Part shown: one piece after another, positions 27,030 through 34,859 of the stretch
Numbering within the stretch: position 1 is the stretch's first letter
Layout: every line of letters begins with the position of its first letter
Source: Opitutaceae bacterium
Lineage (GTDB): Bacteria > Verrucomicrobiota > Verrucomicrobiia > Opitutales > Opitutaceae
Reading direction: 5' to 3'
Assembly: GCA_947474995.1 (NCBI GenBank)
Contig: CANJNJ010000037.1
Coordinates: 1 to 38,560 of the forward strand
DNA: 38,560 nucleotides
Position numbers and translations under genes: made by a program
The notes under the pieces: model-generated
Database searches by the model: none
What the model was told of the DNA's origin: nothing
Seen by the model: the letters and a program-made list of their open reading frames with translations, nothing else

Positions 27030-28141
27030 TGCTCTCAAATCAGGAAATTGCCCGATACCAGCGGCACCTCTCACTGGTGGGCTTTGGCCCGGCCGGGCAG
27101 GAGAAGTTGCAAGGCGGCTCCGTGCTCGTGATCGGCGCGGGTGGACTCGGGTGCCCGGCGCTGCTGTATCTCGCGGCGGCTGGCGTGGGTCGGATCGTGA
27201 TCGTCGACGGCGATCGAGTGGATGTTTCCAACCTGCAGCGGCAGGTGCTCTACACGAGTGACGATGCCGGGCAACTCAAGGCCGAGGCGGCGGCGCGACG
27301 ACTGCGCGCGTTGAATCCGCACCTCACGATCGAACCGCACGCGGAGCGCTTTACGCGGGACAACGCGCTCGCGTTGGTGCGCGGCGTCGACGTGGTGCTC
27401 GACGGCTCGGACAATTTTCCCACGCGCTATCTCGTGAACGACGCGTGCGTGTTGGCCGACCGGCCTTTGGTCTACGGCGCCATCCAGGCCTTCGAGGGAC
27501 AACTCAGCGTGTTCAACTGGCGCGGCGGGCCGACGTATCGCTGCCTCTTTCCGGAACCGCCCGAGCCGGGCACCGTGCAAAATTGCGCGGAGGCGGGTGT
27601 GCTGGGGGTGTTGCCCGGACTCATCGGCACGGCGCAGGCGTGCGAGGTGATCAAGTTGCTCACCGGCATCGGCGAACCGCTCAGTGGCCGGCTGCTGCTG
27701 TGGGATGCGCTGGCGATGCGGACGCAAACCGTGACGCTGGCGGCCGACCCGCGCAGCCGCGACATCCGCGAACTGCCGCCGGAAGGCTACGGAGAAACGT
27801 GTGCCGTGCCCGAGATCGAGGAAAACGCGGAGGAGATTGGGATCGACGAGTTTCGGGCCGCGCGGGTCGCGGGCCGGCGATGGCAGGTGGTTGATGTGCG
27901 CGAGGGGTGGGAGCGCGTCACGGTGGGAACGATCGAACCGGATGTGCATGTGCCCTTGTCGGACTTGATGCGCGGTCAAGTCCAAGGCTTGGCCACGCTG
28001 GATCCGCATGCCCCGACCGTCGTGTATTGCGCGATGGGTCAGCGCAGCCTCGCCGGAGCGCGGGCGATGCGGGAGTATCTCGGGTATCGCGCGGTGGTGA
28101 GTCTCCGCGGTGGGATCCACGCCTGGCTGGCGAGCCAATGA
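27029..28141 (+). CDS. thiF: ThiF/MoeB-type adenylyltransferase with rhodanese domain
   Basis: A 370-residue E1-like enzyme fused to a rhodanese. The ATP-binding GAGGLG is at 36-41, then DGDRVDVSNLQRQ and LDGSDNFPTRYLVND. The Cys for the ThiF-type mechanism is in NCAEAG (Cys186). The C-terminal rhodanese has VDVREGWER and the active-site loop CAMGQRS (Cys about 334), which can supply sulfur. The two CxxC zinc pairs of E. coli ThiF/MoeB are lost: TYRCLF has Thr in place of the first Cys, and the second pair reads as RSRD. It activates ThiS; a role for MoaD is possible. Overlaps thiH (TAATG) and thiD (ATGA). Confidence 0.93.
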   Translation: MLSNQEIARYQRHLSLVGFGPAGQEKLQGGSVLVIGAGGLGCPALLYLAAAGVGRIVIVDGDRVDVSNLQRQVLYTSDDAGQLKAEAAARRLRALNPHLTIEPHAERFTRDNALALVRGVDVVLDGSDNFPTRYLVNDACVLADRPLVYGAIQAFEGQLSVFNWRGGPTYRCLFPEPPEPGTVQNCAEAGVLGVLPGLIGTAQACEVIKLLTGIGEPLSGRLLLWDALAMRTQTVTLAADPRSRDIRELPPEGYGETCAVPEIEENAEEIGIDEFRAARVAGRRWQVVDVREGWERVTVGTIEPDVHVPLSDLMRGQVQGLATLDPHAPTVVYCAMGQRSLAGARAMREYLGYRAVVSLRGGIHAWLASQ

Positions 28142-28926
28142 AACGGCCTTGCGTGCTGACGATCGCGGGCTCCGACAGCGGGGCGGGCGCCGGCATTCAG
28201 GCTGATGCCCGCACCGTGCAAGCGTTGGGCGGCTACGCGACGACGGCGATTACGGCCATTACCGCGCAAAACACCCGGGGCGTGGTGGCGTGGCGGGCGG
28301 TTTCGCCAGACCTGATTGCCGCTCAAATCGCGGCGGTGCTGGAGGATTTTCCGATTGCGGCGATCAAGACCGGATTGATCCCGGGCGCGGCGGGCGTGCG
28401 GGCAATTGCGCACGCGCTGGGCCAGCATCGGCGCGTTCCGCTCGTCATCGATCCGGTGCTGGGCTCAACGAGTGGCACGCGGTTTCTCCCGGCGACCGGG
28501 GTGCGCGCGCTGAAGAAGGAACTGTTGCCACGCGCCACGCTGGTGACGCCGAACTGGCTGGAAGCGGCGGTGCTTTCCGGCTGGCCCGTGAATGATTTCA
28601 TGGAAGCCGAAATGGCCGGGAGTATTCTGGCCGTGGAGTTCGGCTGTGCGGTGCTGGTCAAAGGTGGCCATGCACCTGGCGGATCGTGCCGCGACTGCCT
28701 CGTGACGGGCAATGGTCCGGCGCGATGGTTCGAGAGTGAAAGAGTGCCGACACAAAATACGCACGGCACCGGGTGCGTGCTGTCGGCGGCAATTGCGTGT
28801 GGCCTGGCGCGAGGCGAAACGATCGAACGTGCGGTGACCAAGGCGCACGCGTTTCTGCAGAAAAGCCTGCGGGCGGGACGGGACGTGAGGTGGGGTAGTG
28901 GCGCGGGGCCGGCGTTTGCAAGCTGA
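28138..28926 (+). CDS. thiD: Hydroxymethylpyrimidine/phosphomethylpyrimidine kinase
   Basis: A 262-residue ThiD, a ribokinase-fold enzyme that phosphorylates HMP and HMP-P to the diphosphate used by ThiE. LTIAGSDSGAGAGIQAD opens the protein, KTGLIPG follows, VIDPVLGSTSGTRF and TPNWLEAAVLSG are family blocks, and NTHGTGCVLSAAIA carries the catalytic Asp-like Gly-Cys anion hole of the family. The start ATG overlaps the thiF stop as ATGA. Last gene of the operon, followed by a CTCCGGCCGGAG palindrome and a repeat. Confidence 0.96.
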   Translation: MKRPCVLTIAGSDSGAGAGIQADARTVQALGGYATTAITAITAQNTRGVVAWRAVSPDLIAAQIAAVLEDFPIAAIKTGLIPGAAGVRAIAHALGQHRRVPLVIDPVLGSTSGTRFLPATGVRALKKELLPRATLVTPNWLEAAVLSGWPVNDFMEAEMAGSILAVEFGCAVLVKGGHAPGGSCRDCLVTGNGPARWFESERVPTQNTHGTGCVLSAAIACGLARGETIERAVTKAHAFLQKSLRAGRDVRWGSGAGPAFAS

Positions 28927-28977
28927 GGCACGAATACCTGCTCCGGCCGGAGGTGCGCCGGGGTTTGGCTGCGGGTC

Positions 28978-29050
28978 GGTAGTTCCGCCTTCAGGCGGAA
29001 TCCGGAGAATCTACGATGCCGCAAACCTTCCGCCTAAAGGCGGAACTACC
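28978..29050. repeat. GGTAGTTCCGCC palindromic repeat (copy 1)
   Basis: Perfect 12-bp terminal inverted repeats (28978-28989 and 29039-29050), each also forming its own hairpin TTCCGCC-TTCA-GGCGGAA and TTCCGCC-TAAA-GGCGGAA. Related copies are at 31791-31852 and 36740-36797. It separates thiD from the convergent DUF6807 gene. Confidence 0.85.
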
Positions 29051-29059
29051 AACGCGGTG

Positions 29060-30040
29060 CTATTTCCTAGCCGCGTATTCCGCATACCGCTCGGCCACGT
29101 GCGCCGCCTTTTCGTCGCCGGCGTGAAAAAACAGCCGATAGCGAAACGTGACGCTCTTGCCTGCGGGCACTTTCAATTCGCCGGCGGCGGGATTTTCCAA
29201 CCGATCGAAGTCATGTACGCCAAACGGATTCACCGCGAACAGGCCGTAGTCGCGGACGTGCCACCAGCTGGGATAGCGGGGGTTTCCCGGATGATCGAAA
29301 ATCGCCACTCCGACAGTTTTGTCGCCGACGGGGCCGTAGTAATCGACCCACTTGGCCCGCTTGCCCCAGGTATTGCCGTCGCGCACGCCTTCGCTGTTCA
29401 CAATCCTCCCCCGACCTTCGCGGTTGCGATCCTTGCCGGGGGCCTCGCTGTATTTCAGGACCATCGACTCGGCGACGCGGATGGCGAGGGAACCTTCCTT
29501 GGTGTCGTTAAAGACCAAGTCGCCGTTGGCGGCGAAGTGCGTGATTTCGAAATCGAGCATCGGGCCGTAAGGCGTCTGGTGGATCCGAAAAGTCCGCTCG
29601 TCGGTGGCCACGAGCTTGCCGTCGACGGTCACCAGCTTGTCCCGGAGATGGATGGTGCCGGTGGTCTCGCCGCTCGTCACATCGATGGGGCCGTCGAGCA
29701 CGGTCCGACCGGGAATGCCCGGGGTGTCGGCCCAGAAATTAACCCCGTTCACGCTGCCATGACCATAGTAGAGTCCGCGGTGGTGCGGATGGTCATGGGA
29801 TTCGCCGGCAGTTTCCTTCATGGGGAAATCCCGGGTCATCGGCGATTCTCCCGGACCGATGATCGGATAGAAAAACGGCTTCGGCGACTCCTTGAACCGG
29901 TACTCGGTGAAGAGCTGGCCGTCGATTTCGATCCGGACGCGGTCGTCGAGTTGCGTGATGCTGACTCCGGTCGCCGCCGCGGCCACTGGGCTAATGACGC
30001 CGAGTGCCAGTAAGGCACCGGCGAGAGAAAGGGGACTCAT
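29060..30040 (-). CDS. Secreted DUF6807 (PmoA-like) protein
   Basis: From an ATG at 30040, a 326-residue product with a signal peptide (SPLSLAGALLALGVISPVAAA). The DUF6807 block (also annotated 'methane oxygenase PmoA' in Pfam, although the name misleads) is clear: HDHPHHRGLYYGHGSVNGVNFW with several His, GPMLDFEI, WVDYYGPVGDKTVGVAIFDHP, and YPSWWHVRDYGLFAVNPFG. The family is common in Verrucomicrobiota and Planctomycetota near carbohydrate genes; the biochemical role is not known. A longer upstream frame exists without a signal peptide. Convergent with thiD; expected in the periplasm or outside. Confidence 0.87.
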   Translation of the reverse strand: MSPLSLAGALLALGVISPVAAAATGVSITQLDDRVRIEIDGQLFTEYRFKESPKPFFYPIIGPGESPMTRDFPMKETAGESHDHPHHRGLYYGHGSVNGVNFWADTPGIPGRTVLDGPIDVTSGETTGTIHLRDKLVTVDGKLVATDERTFRIHQTPYGPMLDFEITHFAANGDLVFNDTKEGSLAIRVAESMVLKYSEAPGKDRNREGRGRIVNSEGVRDGNTWGKRAKWVDYYGPVGDKTVGVAIFDHPGNPRYPSWWHVRDYGLFAVNPFGVHDFDRLENPAAGELKVPAGKSVTFRYRLFFHAGDEKAAHVAERYAEYAARK

Positions 30041-30139
30041 GGCGGGAGTGATGAGGTAAATCGGAGCCGGGTGCAACCGGCGGGATGTCGAGTCCGATTT
30101 TGGCGATCGAACGGTCTCCACGTAAAAACGCAAACTGGC

Positions 30140-30215
30140 TCACGCGGAGCCGCGGAGGGCGCGGAGCGGGGGAGAATTCATTCGCTGTCTTGGTCTTCTC
30201 CGCGGCTCCGCGTGA
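30140..30215. repeat. TCACGCGGAG-type inverted repeat (copy 2)
   Basis: Arms 30140-30157 and 30198-30215 pair perfectly over 18 bp (TCACGCGGAGCCGCGGAG). The loop of 40 bp is AT-richer. It is the same family as 2114-2197 and lies upstream of the DUF6807 gene. Confidence 0.8.
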
Positions 30216-30267
30216 AAAAAAACGCCGTGATTTCGAGACTGAGAGGGCGTCTAAAAATGGCCCCTTG

Positions 30268-30369
30268 ATTGTCATTCTGAGCGCCAGCGATGAATCCAAG
30301 GGCACCTTCGCACTCGAGGAGGCGCAGCGTGAGTCCAACTGCATTCTGCGGGTCGCTCGGAATGACAAT
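30268..30369. repeat. ATTGTCATTCTGAGCG inverted repeat
   Basis: ATTGTCATTCTGAGCG at 30268-30283 pairs with 30354-30369 at 15 of 16 positions. The TCATTCTGAGCG word is a familiar dispersed repeat in many bacteria. A similar word (CGCTTCGCTCAGAACGACA) lies at 33873-33893. Confidence 0.75.
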
Positions 30370-30390
30370 GGGCATTCAGCAAACGCTCCA

Positions 30391-30440
30391 TTCAGAAGCC
30401 AGGAAACCAGGATTTGATTCATGGTTTCCTGGCTTCTGAA
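30391..30440. repeat. Perfect 19-bp hairpin upstream of the nagA-like gene
   Basis: TTCAGAAGCCAGGAAACCA at 30391-30409 pairs perfectly with 30422-30440, with a 12-base loop. It ends 70 bp before the chosen start of the nagA-like gene. Function unknown; no T-run follows. Confidence 0.8.
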
Positions 30441-30510
30441 TTTGCCGCCTTGGCTAGGTTTGGTCGTAGCCGTTCTTGACTGCGGCCGTCGGATGAAACC
30501 TCGTTGGTCC

Positions 30511-31725
30511 ATGCCCCTCGAAAAGCCCGTGGTCTTTGCCGGGACGGTGATCTTGGCCGATCGGCTTTTGGAAAACGGCGTCGTGGTGTGCCAGGGCGGC
30601 AAGATTACTGCGGTCGGCGCCAAGGATAAGGTGGAACTCCCGCGCGACGCGGAGATCGTCGAAGCCGGCGACGGGTTCGTCGGTCCCGGCTACATCGACA
30701 TCCACGTCCACGGCGGAGACGGCGCCGATTTCATGGATGGCACGCCGGAAGCCGTCGTCACCGTGAACCGGGCGCACGCGCGCCACGGCACGACCACAAT
30801 TTTCCCCACGACGACCACGGGCTCGAAGGAGCAGATCTCCGCGATGCTCAAGTCGAGCCTGGCGGTGCAGCGCGGTTGGACGAGCAAGGACGGCGCGCGC
30901 GTCGCGGGTGTCCATTTCTACGGGCCGTATTTTGCGGAGGACAAGGTGGGCTGCCACTCGAAGGCCGGGCGGCGCGACCCGGATCCCGCGGAGTATCGCG
31001 AGCACCTCGATCTGGGCGTCATCCGGATCGCGACCTGTGCGGCCGAATTGCCGGGCGCCGAGTTGTTTTATCGGGAAGCGGCCCGGAGCGGCTGCTTTGT
31101 CACCTGTGGCCACTCCGACGCGAGCTGGAACGAAATGGAGCGCGCGTTTCGCGCCGGGATGCGCCACGTCGACCATTTCTGGTGCGCGATGAGTTCCGTA
31201 CCGAGCATCCGGGCGCGCTTTGGCACGCCGAGCCAGGGGAGCATGGAGCAGTTCGTCCTGATGCATGCGGAGATGAGCACCGAGGTGATCGCGGACGGCT
31301 GCCACCTGGCGCCGGAGCTCCTCGAGTTTGCCTATGTCATGAAGGGCGTGAAGCGGCTGTGCCTCGTCACCGATGCGAATCGCGCCGTGGATATGCCGCC
31401 GGGCACTTACCGGTTTGGGCCGAAGGCGGATGGCGAGTGGTTTAAGAGCGACGGCAAAGTGGGCTCGGTGGAAAATGGATCGCTGGCGAGTTCGGTCGTG
31501 AGCATGGACACGATGGTGCGAAACATGAAGGAACTCACCAGCGCCGGAGTCGTGAATGCGGTGCGCATGGGCAGCCTCACTCCCGCCGAACTCACGGGCC
31601 TGGCCGGCGAAGTGGGCAGCGTGCAGACGGGCAAGAGAGCGGATTTGCTGGTGCTTGATCGCGAACTGAACGTGAAGCGGGTCTTTATCGGTGGGGCGGA
31701 ATTTACCTCGGGTCGAAAGCGGTAA
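30511..31725 (+). CDS. N-acetylglucosamine-6-phosphate deacetylase-like amidohydrolase
   Basis: A 404-residue amidohydrolase of the NagA family, which deacetylates GlcNAc-6-phosphate in amino-sugar recycling. HVHGG is at 65-69, His201 in CGHSDAS, His222 in DHFWCAMSS, and Asp288 in LVTDANRAVDMP. The metal-binding Glu of the usual GLHLEGPF is Tyr here (GVHFYGPYFAEDKVGCH, residue 137), so metal binding or activity may differ; homologues with this change may form a distinct clade. The ATG at 30511 gives a normal N-terminus; an ATG at 30493 is possible, while 30421 lies in a hairpin. Single gene, no nag operon partner nearby. Confidence 0.85.
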   Translation: MPLEKPVVFAGTVILADRLLENGVVVCQGGKITAVGAKDKVELPRDAEIVEAGDGFVGPGYIDIHVHGGDGADFMDGTPEAVVTVNRAHARHGTTTIFPTTTTGSKEQISAMLKSSLAVQRGWTSKDGARVAGVHFYGPYFAEDKVGCHSKAGRRDPDPAEYREHLDLGVIRIATCAAELPGAELFYREAARSGCFVTCGHSDASWNEMERAFRAGMRHVDHFWCAMSSVPSIRARFGTPSQGSMEQFVLMHAEMSTEVIADGCHLAPELLEFAYVMKGVKRLCLVTDANRAVDMPPGTYRFGPKADGEWFKSDGKVGSVENGSLASSVVSMDTMVRNMKELTSAGVVNAVRMGSLTPAELTGLAGEVGSVQTGKRADLLVLDRELNVKRVFIGGAEFTSGRKR

Positions 31726-31790
31726 GCCGGAACGATGCCGCCCAAAACGGAAAGCCGCGTTTAGAGCCGGACGGGAAGAAGCCGTCCGTT

Positions 31791-31852
31791 GGTAGTTCCG
31801 CCTTGAGGCGGAATCCGCCCAGTTCAAGCCTTCCGCCTAAAGGCTGGACTAC
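31791..31852. repeat. GGTAGTTCCGCC palindromic repeat (copy 2)
   Basis: The left half is identical to copy 1 (GGTAGTTCCGCCTTGAGGCGGAA, one change in the loop) and the right half reads TTCCGCCTAAAGGCTGGACTAC, with two changes that break pairing. It lies between the nagA-like gene and the peroxiredoxin gene. Confidence 0.75.
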
Positions 31853-31926
31853 AAACCGAGCGGTGGCTTTCGACCCGCGTGGGCCAGCACTTTCTCGAAC
31901 TCGCTAGGATAAGCTGCGACCGGCAG

Positions 31927-32484
31927 TCACCGACCCGCGGCCGCCTTTAATTCCGCGATGACATCCGCCGCTTTCGACCGGTCGCCATGCGTGCGACTGG
32001 TCTTCGCGAAGCGCACGATGCCCTTCGGCCCGAGGACGAACGTCGAGGGATAGGCGGTTTCCTTGGGCGCCTCCCACCGCAGCCCATACGCGTTGATCAT
32101 GCGGTAATCCGGATCGAGCACGTAGAGAAAGTCGCCGGGCCACTGTCGTCCTTTCCAGGAGCGGAATTCCTCGGCATGGGCTTTTAGATCCGCGGCGGGC
32201 CCAGGGTAAACAAAGAGCACGCGGGCTTTGGCCTCGGCGAAACCGGCGAGCGACGAGATGTAATCCTGCACCTGCCGATCGCAAACCGGACATTGGTAGC
32301 CCGGCCAGCCGCGCAACACGACCAGCACCACCGGGCCGCTGGGCGTGAGTTCGCTGAGCCGGACGGTGGCCCCATCGAGAGCCTGGAGCGCGAAGTCGGG
32401 CGCTTGGTCGCCAATTTTCGGAATGTCCGCGTGGGCCACGATGGGCAGGAGCGCGGCGAAGAGTACGGCGAGCGTCCGACGCAT
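31927..32484 (-). CDS. Exported peroxiredoxin-like (AhpC/TSA) protein
   Basis: A 185-residue thioredoxin-fold protein with an N-terminal export signal (RRTLAVLFAALLPIVAHA). IGDQAPDFALQALDG opens the fold, the active site is GWPGYQCPVCDRQ (Cys65 and Cys68), and FVYPGP and STFVLGPKGIVRF follow. It reduces peroxides or thiols; the peroxidatic Cys is expected at 65 and the resolving one at 68. The ATG at 32484 is chosen for its signal peptide; an ATG at 32532 would add 16 residues ahead of it. On the minus strand it follows the esterase gene after 123 bp. Confidence 0.88.
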   Translation of the reverse strand: MRRTLAVLFAALLPIVAHADIPKIGDQAPDFALQALDGATVRLSELTPSGPVVLVVLRGWPGYQCPVCDRQVQDYISSLAGFAEAKARVLFVYPGPAADLKAHAEEFRSWKGRQWPGDFLYVLDPDYRMINAYGLRWEAPKETAYPSTFVLGPKGIVRFAKTSRTHGDRSKAADVIAELKAAAGR

Positions 32485-32607
32485 TTTGCCCGCGGAAGGG
32501 CCGGGGAAAGCAATGACAGGATGAGAATTCATGGGTTCATCCATGGGAGCGCCCAATCCCACGGATTATTCCCGTCGCGTGGCTTGGCAGCGGAGTGGAG
32601 GCTTTAC

Positions 32608-33756
32608 TTACTTCACCGGAAGGTGCTGCTCGAACCAGGCGATCATCCGGTCGCGCATGTCGGGCAGGTATTCGTGGCCGGTCTTCGCGTAGACGATGCT
32701 GTTGAAATTCTCCGGTTTCCCGTAGAGGCGGTAGACTTGACCGACTTTGCGCTCGAGCGTCTCGACGCCGTCGAGGGGCGTGCCGGGATCCTGATCGCCG
32801 GAGAGTTCGAGATGCGGCCGCGGCGCGACGAGGGCGTGGATCGCTTCCGTGTCGAAGTGCTGGAGCATGCCCGGGACAAAGTAATAAATCCCGTGGGCGC
32901 GCAGGTAGCCGTGGGAAATGAGTTCCGTGTAACGGGTGAAGCACACCACGCCGACGATGGCCTTGATCCGATCATCGATCGCGGCCAGCCACCAGCTGCG
33001 GGTCGACCCCATGCTCATTCCGCTGGCGCCGATTTTGGATTGGTCGATTTCGGAACGCGTCCCGAGGTAATCCAGCAGGCATTGCTCGTCGCGCACTTGC
33101 ATGCCCCAGAGCGTGCGGCCGAGCCACAGATTGATTTTGCTGAACGACATTTCCTGCGCGGCCTTGTCCTCGATGGCGCCCGCCGGCCCTTTGCCGATCC
33201 GTTCACCGTGAAAGTAGCCGTCGATCGCCGCAACAATGTAGCCGTGTTGGACGAGCTGCGTGCCGGCGTGATCGCGGGCGGCGACGTTCAGGCACACGCT
33301 GTCCTTCGAGCCGCCGTGCTCGTGGAGCAGCATAATGCAGGGCCGTTGGGCCGGCGGCGCGCCGGCGGGGCTCTTGGGGAACATGACGTAGCCGGGAACG
33401 ATGGCGTCGGCTCCGTTGTGAAACTCGATCTTCTCGAGGACGAAATCACCGCGGTCCTCGCGGGACACGACTTTGACCTTCGTCGGGTCGGGCCGCGGGG
33501 GCAGAGCGCCCAAGAGCTTCACAAGGGTTTTCCGCACCTCGACGCGGTCTTTTTCCCATTGCGGCAGATTGGTCGGCAGGGGCCATTCCGGCAGCTTGAG
33601 CGACTCGCGAAACTCGGTGGGAACGCCTTGCCACTTCTCGTTGAGGGGAGTGCCGCCCTTGGAATTGGCGGGCGTGACGCGCTGCTGACCGAACGAGGAG
33701 GCGGCGAACAACATTGAGAGGGCCACGATCCAGCCGGGTGAGACACAGGAGGCCAT
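32608..33756 (-). CDS. Secreted alpha/beta hydrolase (acetyl-xylan-esterase/dienelactone-hydrolase type)
   Basis: A 382-residue alpha/beta hydrolase with a signal peptide (PGWIVALSMLFAASSFGQ). The nucleophile elbow is GMSMGS (Ser248), with LSGDQDP (Asp) and KTGHEYLPDM (His) near the C-terminus as the likely triad. LLHEHGGSKD gives the oxyanion region. The family includes esterases of plant polysaccharides. Location is periplasmic or outer. It is upstream of the peroxiredoxin gene on the same strand; the pairing is not explained. Assignment to a specific esterase family is not firm. Confidence 0.85.
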   Translation of the reverse strand: MASCVSPGWIVALSMLFAASSFGQQRVTPANSKGGTPLNEKWQGVPTEFRESLKLPEWPLPTNLPQWEKDRVEVRKTLVKLLGALPPRPDPTKVKVVSREDRGDFVLEKIEFHNGADAIVPGYVMFPKSPAGAPPAQRPCIMLLHEHGGSKDSVCLNVAARDHAGTQLVQHGYIVAAIDGYFHGERIGKGPAGAIEDKAAQEMSFSKINLWLGRTLWGMQVRDEQCLLDYLGTRSEIDQSKIGASGMSMGSTRSWWLAAIDDRIKAIVGVVCFTRYTELISHGYLRAHGIYYFVPGMLQHFDTEAIHALVAPRPHLELSGDQDPGTPLDGVETLERKVGQVYRLYGKPENFNSIVYAKTGHEYLPDMRDRMIAWFEQHLPVK

Positions 33757-33933
33757 GGGGAGAGGCGGAATGAAGAACCGCCGCCCCTAGATGACCAGCC
33801 AAAACCAATGCGCGACCGGGCGGAGTGCAGCGTGGCGGTCCGCGATTTCCGATCCGAGGCAGCCCCGCTTCGCTCAGAACGACAGAGTTTTCATACGGTC
33901 TGTCTCAAGGCGGGCTGAGAATACACCTTTGGC

Positions 33934-34254
33934 TGCGGCTGCCGCGGTAGGCTAATATCGGTTCGGATCGTTCCCCTTTGCGGCGATATCCAGCCCGGGC
34001 ACAAACCCTTGAACCGCTGAGGGGATTCATCAATGGATGAATCCTTGGCAGTGAGCTGCGACTCATCGTCTCCGCCGGCAGCTCTGGGGCCTGCTTATCG
34101 CAGGCTTGGTTGGGTCCCGGTCTGCGATGAGCAGACCCCGCGACTTCCTCCGGAGGCGATGAGCCGGAGGGGAGATCTCAGTTTCACCCTATTGGTGAAA
34201 CTTATTAGCGGTTCCTCTCTGTTTGCGCTTTCCTTCGGGTGCGGCTGCCGCGGT
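33934..34254. repeat. Stem-loop array flanked by 15-bp direct repeats
   Basis: TGCGGCTGCCGCGGT occurs at 33934-33948 and 34240-34254. Between them are five good hairpins: 34023-34044 (9-bp stem, loop AATG), 34089-34105 (6 bp), 34119-34137 (7 bp), 34147-34170 (7 bp), 34180-34202 (9 bp). The second (on the reverse strand), third and fourth share the core GCGATRAGC in or around the loop while their stems differ. The 510-bp spacer 33757-34268 has no gene; the plus strand is open in part but has no family likeness. Confidence 0.7.
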
Positions 34255-34268
34255 GCGAGAAATGCGGG

Positions 34269-34685
34269 TTAGGCTTTGACCTTTTTCTTGCCCTTGCCTC
34301 CGCGTCCTTCCGTCGGCATCGCGTCGAACTTCTTCTGTTGCTCGTCGGTCAGCGCGGCCCGGACTTGCTCGCGAGCGGCCTGCATCGCCTGCTGCATTTT
34401 TTTCCGGTTGGCCTTCTTGTCGCCGTCACCGGCCCGCGCGCTCTTCATCTCCTGATCGGTCTTGGTGTAGATTTCCGTGAGCTTGGTTTTCTGATCAGTC
34501 GTGAGGCCCAAGGCTTGGTCGAGTTGTGCCAGGCGTGCGTCGGCCATTTTTGTCTGGCCAGGCTTCTGGCCCTTGTCCTTACCCTGGCGACCCTCGGCGG
34601 GCGGATTGGCTTGATCTTGGGCGACGAGGGGCGCGGCGAGCACGCCGAGGAAAAGAACCGGAAGCAGATATTTGAGAGACTTCAT
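34269..34685 (-). CDS. Spy/CpxP-like small periplasmic protein
   Basis: A 138-residue protein with a signal peptide (KSLKYLLPVLFLGVLAAPLVA). The mature part is charged and helical, with LDQALGLTTDQKTKLTEIY and a second RAALTDEQQKKFDAM, the two LTxxQ-type motifs of Spy/CpxP-like proteins, and a Lys-rich tail (GKGKKKVKA). Such proteins act as periplasmic chaperones or metal-responsive factors. The ATG is at 34685. No regulator or sensor gene is adjacent. It follows the PEGA-like gene on the same strand. Confidence 0.83.
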   Translation of the reverse strand: MKSLKYLLPVLFLGVLAAPLVAQDQANPPAEGRQGKDKGQKPGQTKMADARLAQLDQALGLTTDQKTKLTEIYTKTDQEMKSARAGDGDKKANRKKMQQAMQAAREQVRAALTDEQQKKFDAMPTEGRGGKGKKKVKA

Positions 34686-34835
34686 GGCAGAACGGATTCG
34701 AGGATTTGATTCGGGTTGGTTAAGTCAGAGTTGAGTCTGATTGGAGGGTTAGACGGAGGGTGGGGCGCGGTAGTTACAGCGACTTGGCACCCCAAAATCA
34801 GGGTCAGAACGAACCGTCGAGCTTCGAGCTCTGAA

Positions 34836-34859
34836 GCCGGTCGGAGACCGGCGCTACTT
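34836..34859. repeat. GCCGGTCGGAGACCGGC repeat over the end of the PEGA-like gene (copy 2)
   Basis: These 24 bp are identical to 25805-25828. On the minus strand the repeat carries the stop codon TAG (34854-34856) of the downstream-ending gene, so it has provided the gene's 3' end. Confidence 0.8.

Noticed and set aside
34033-34272. A short plus-strand open frame in the hairpin array
   Set aside because: The codons simply translate the hairpins; no family likeness and no ribosome binding site.
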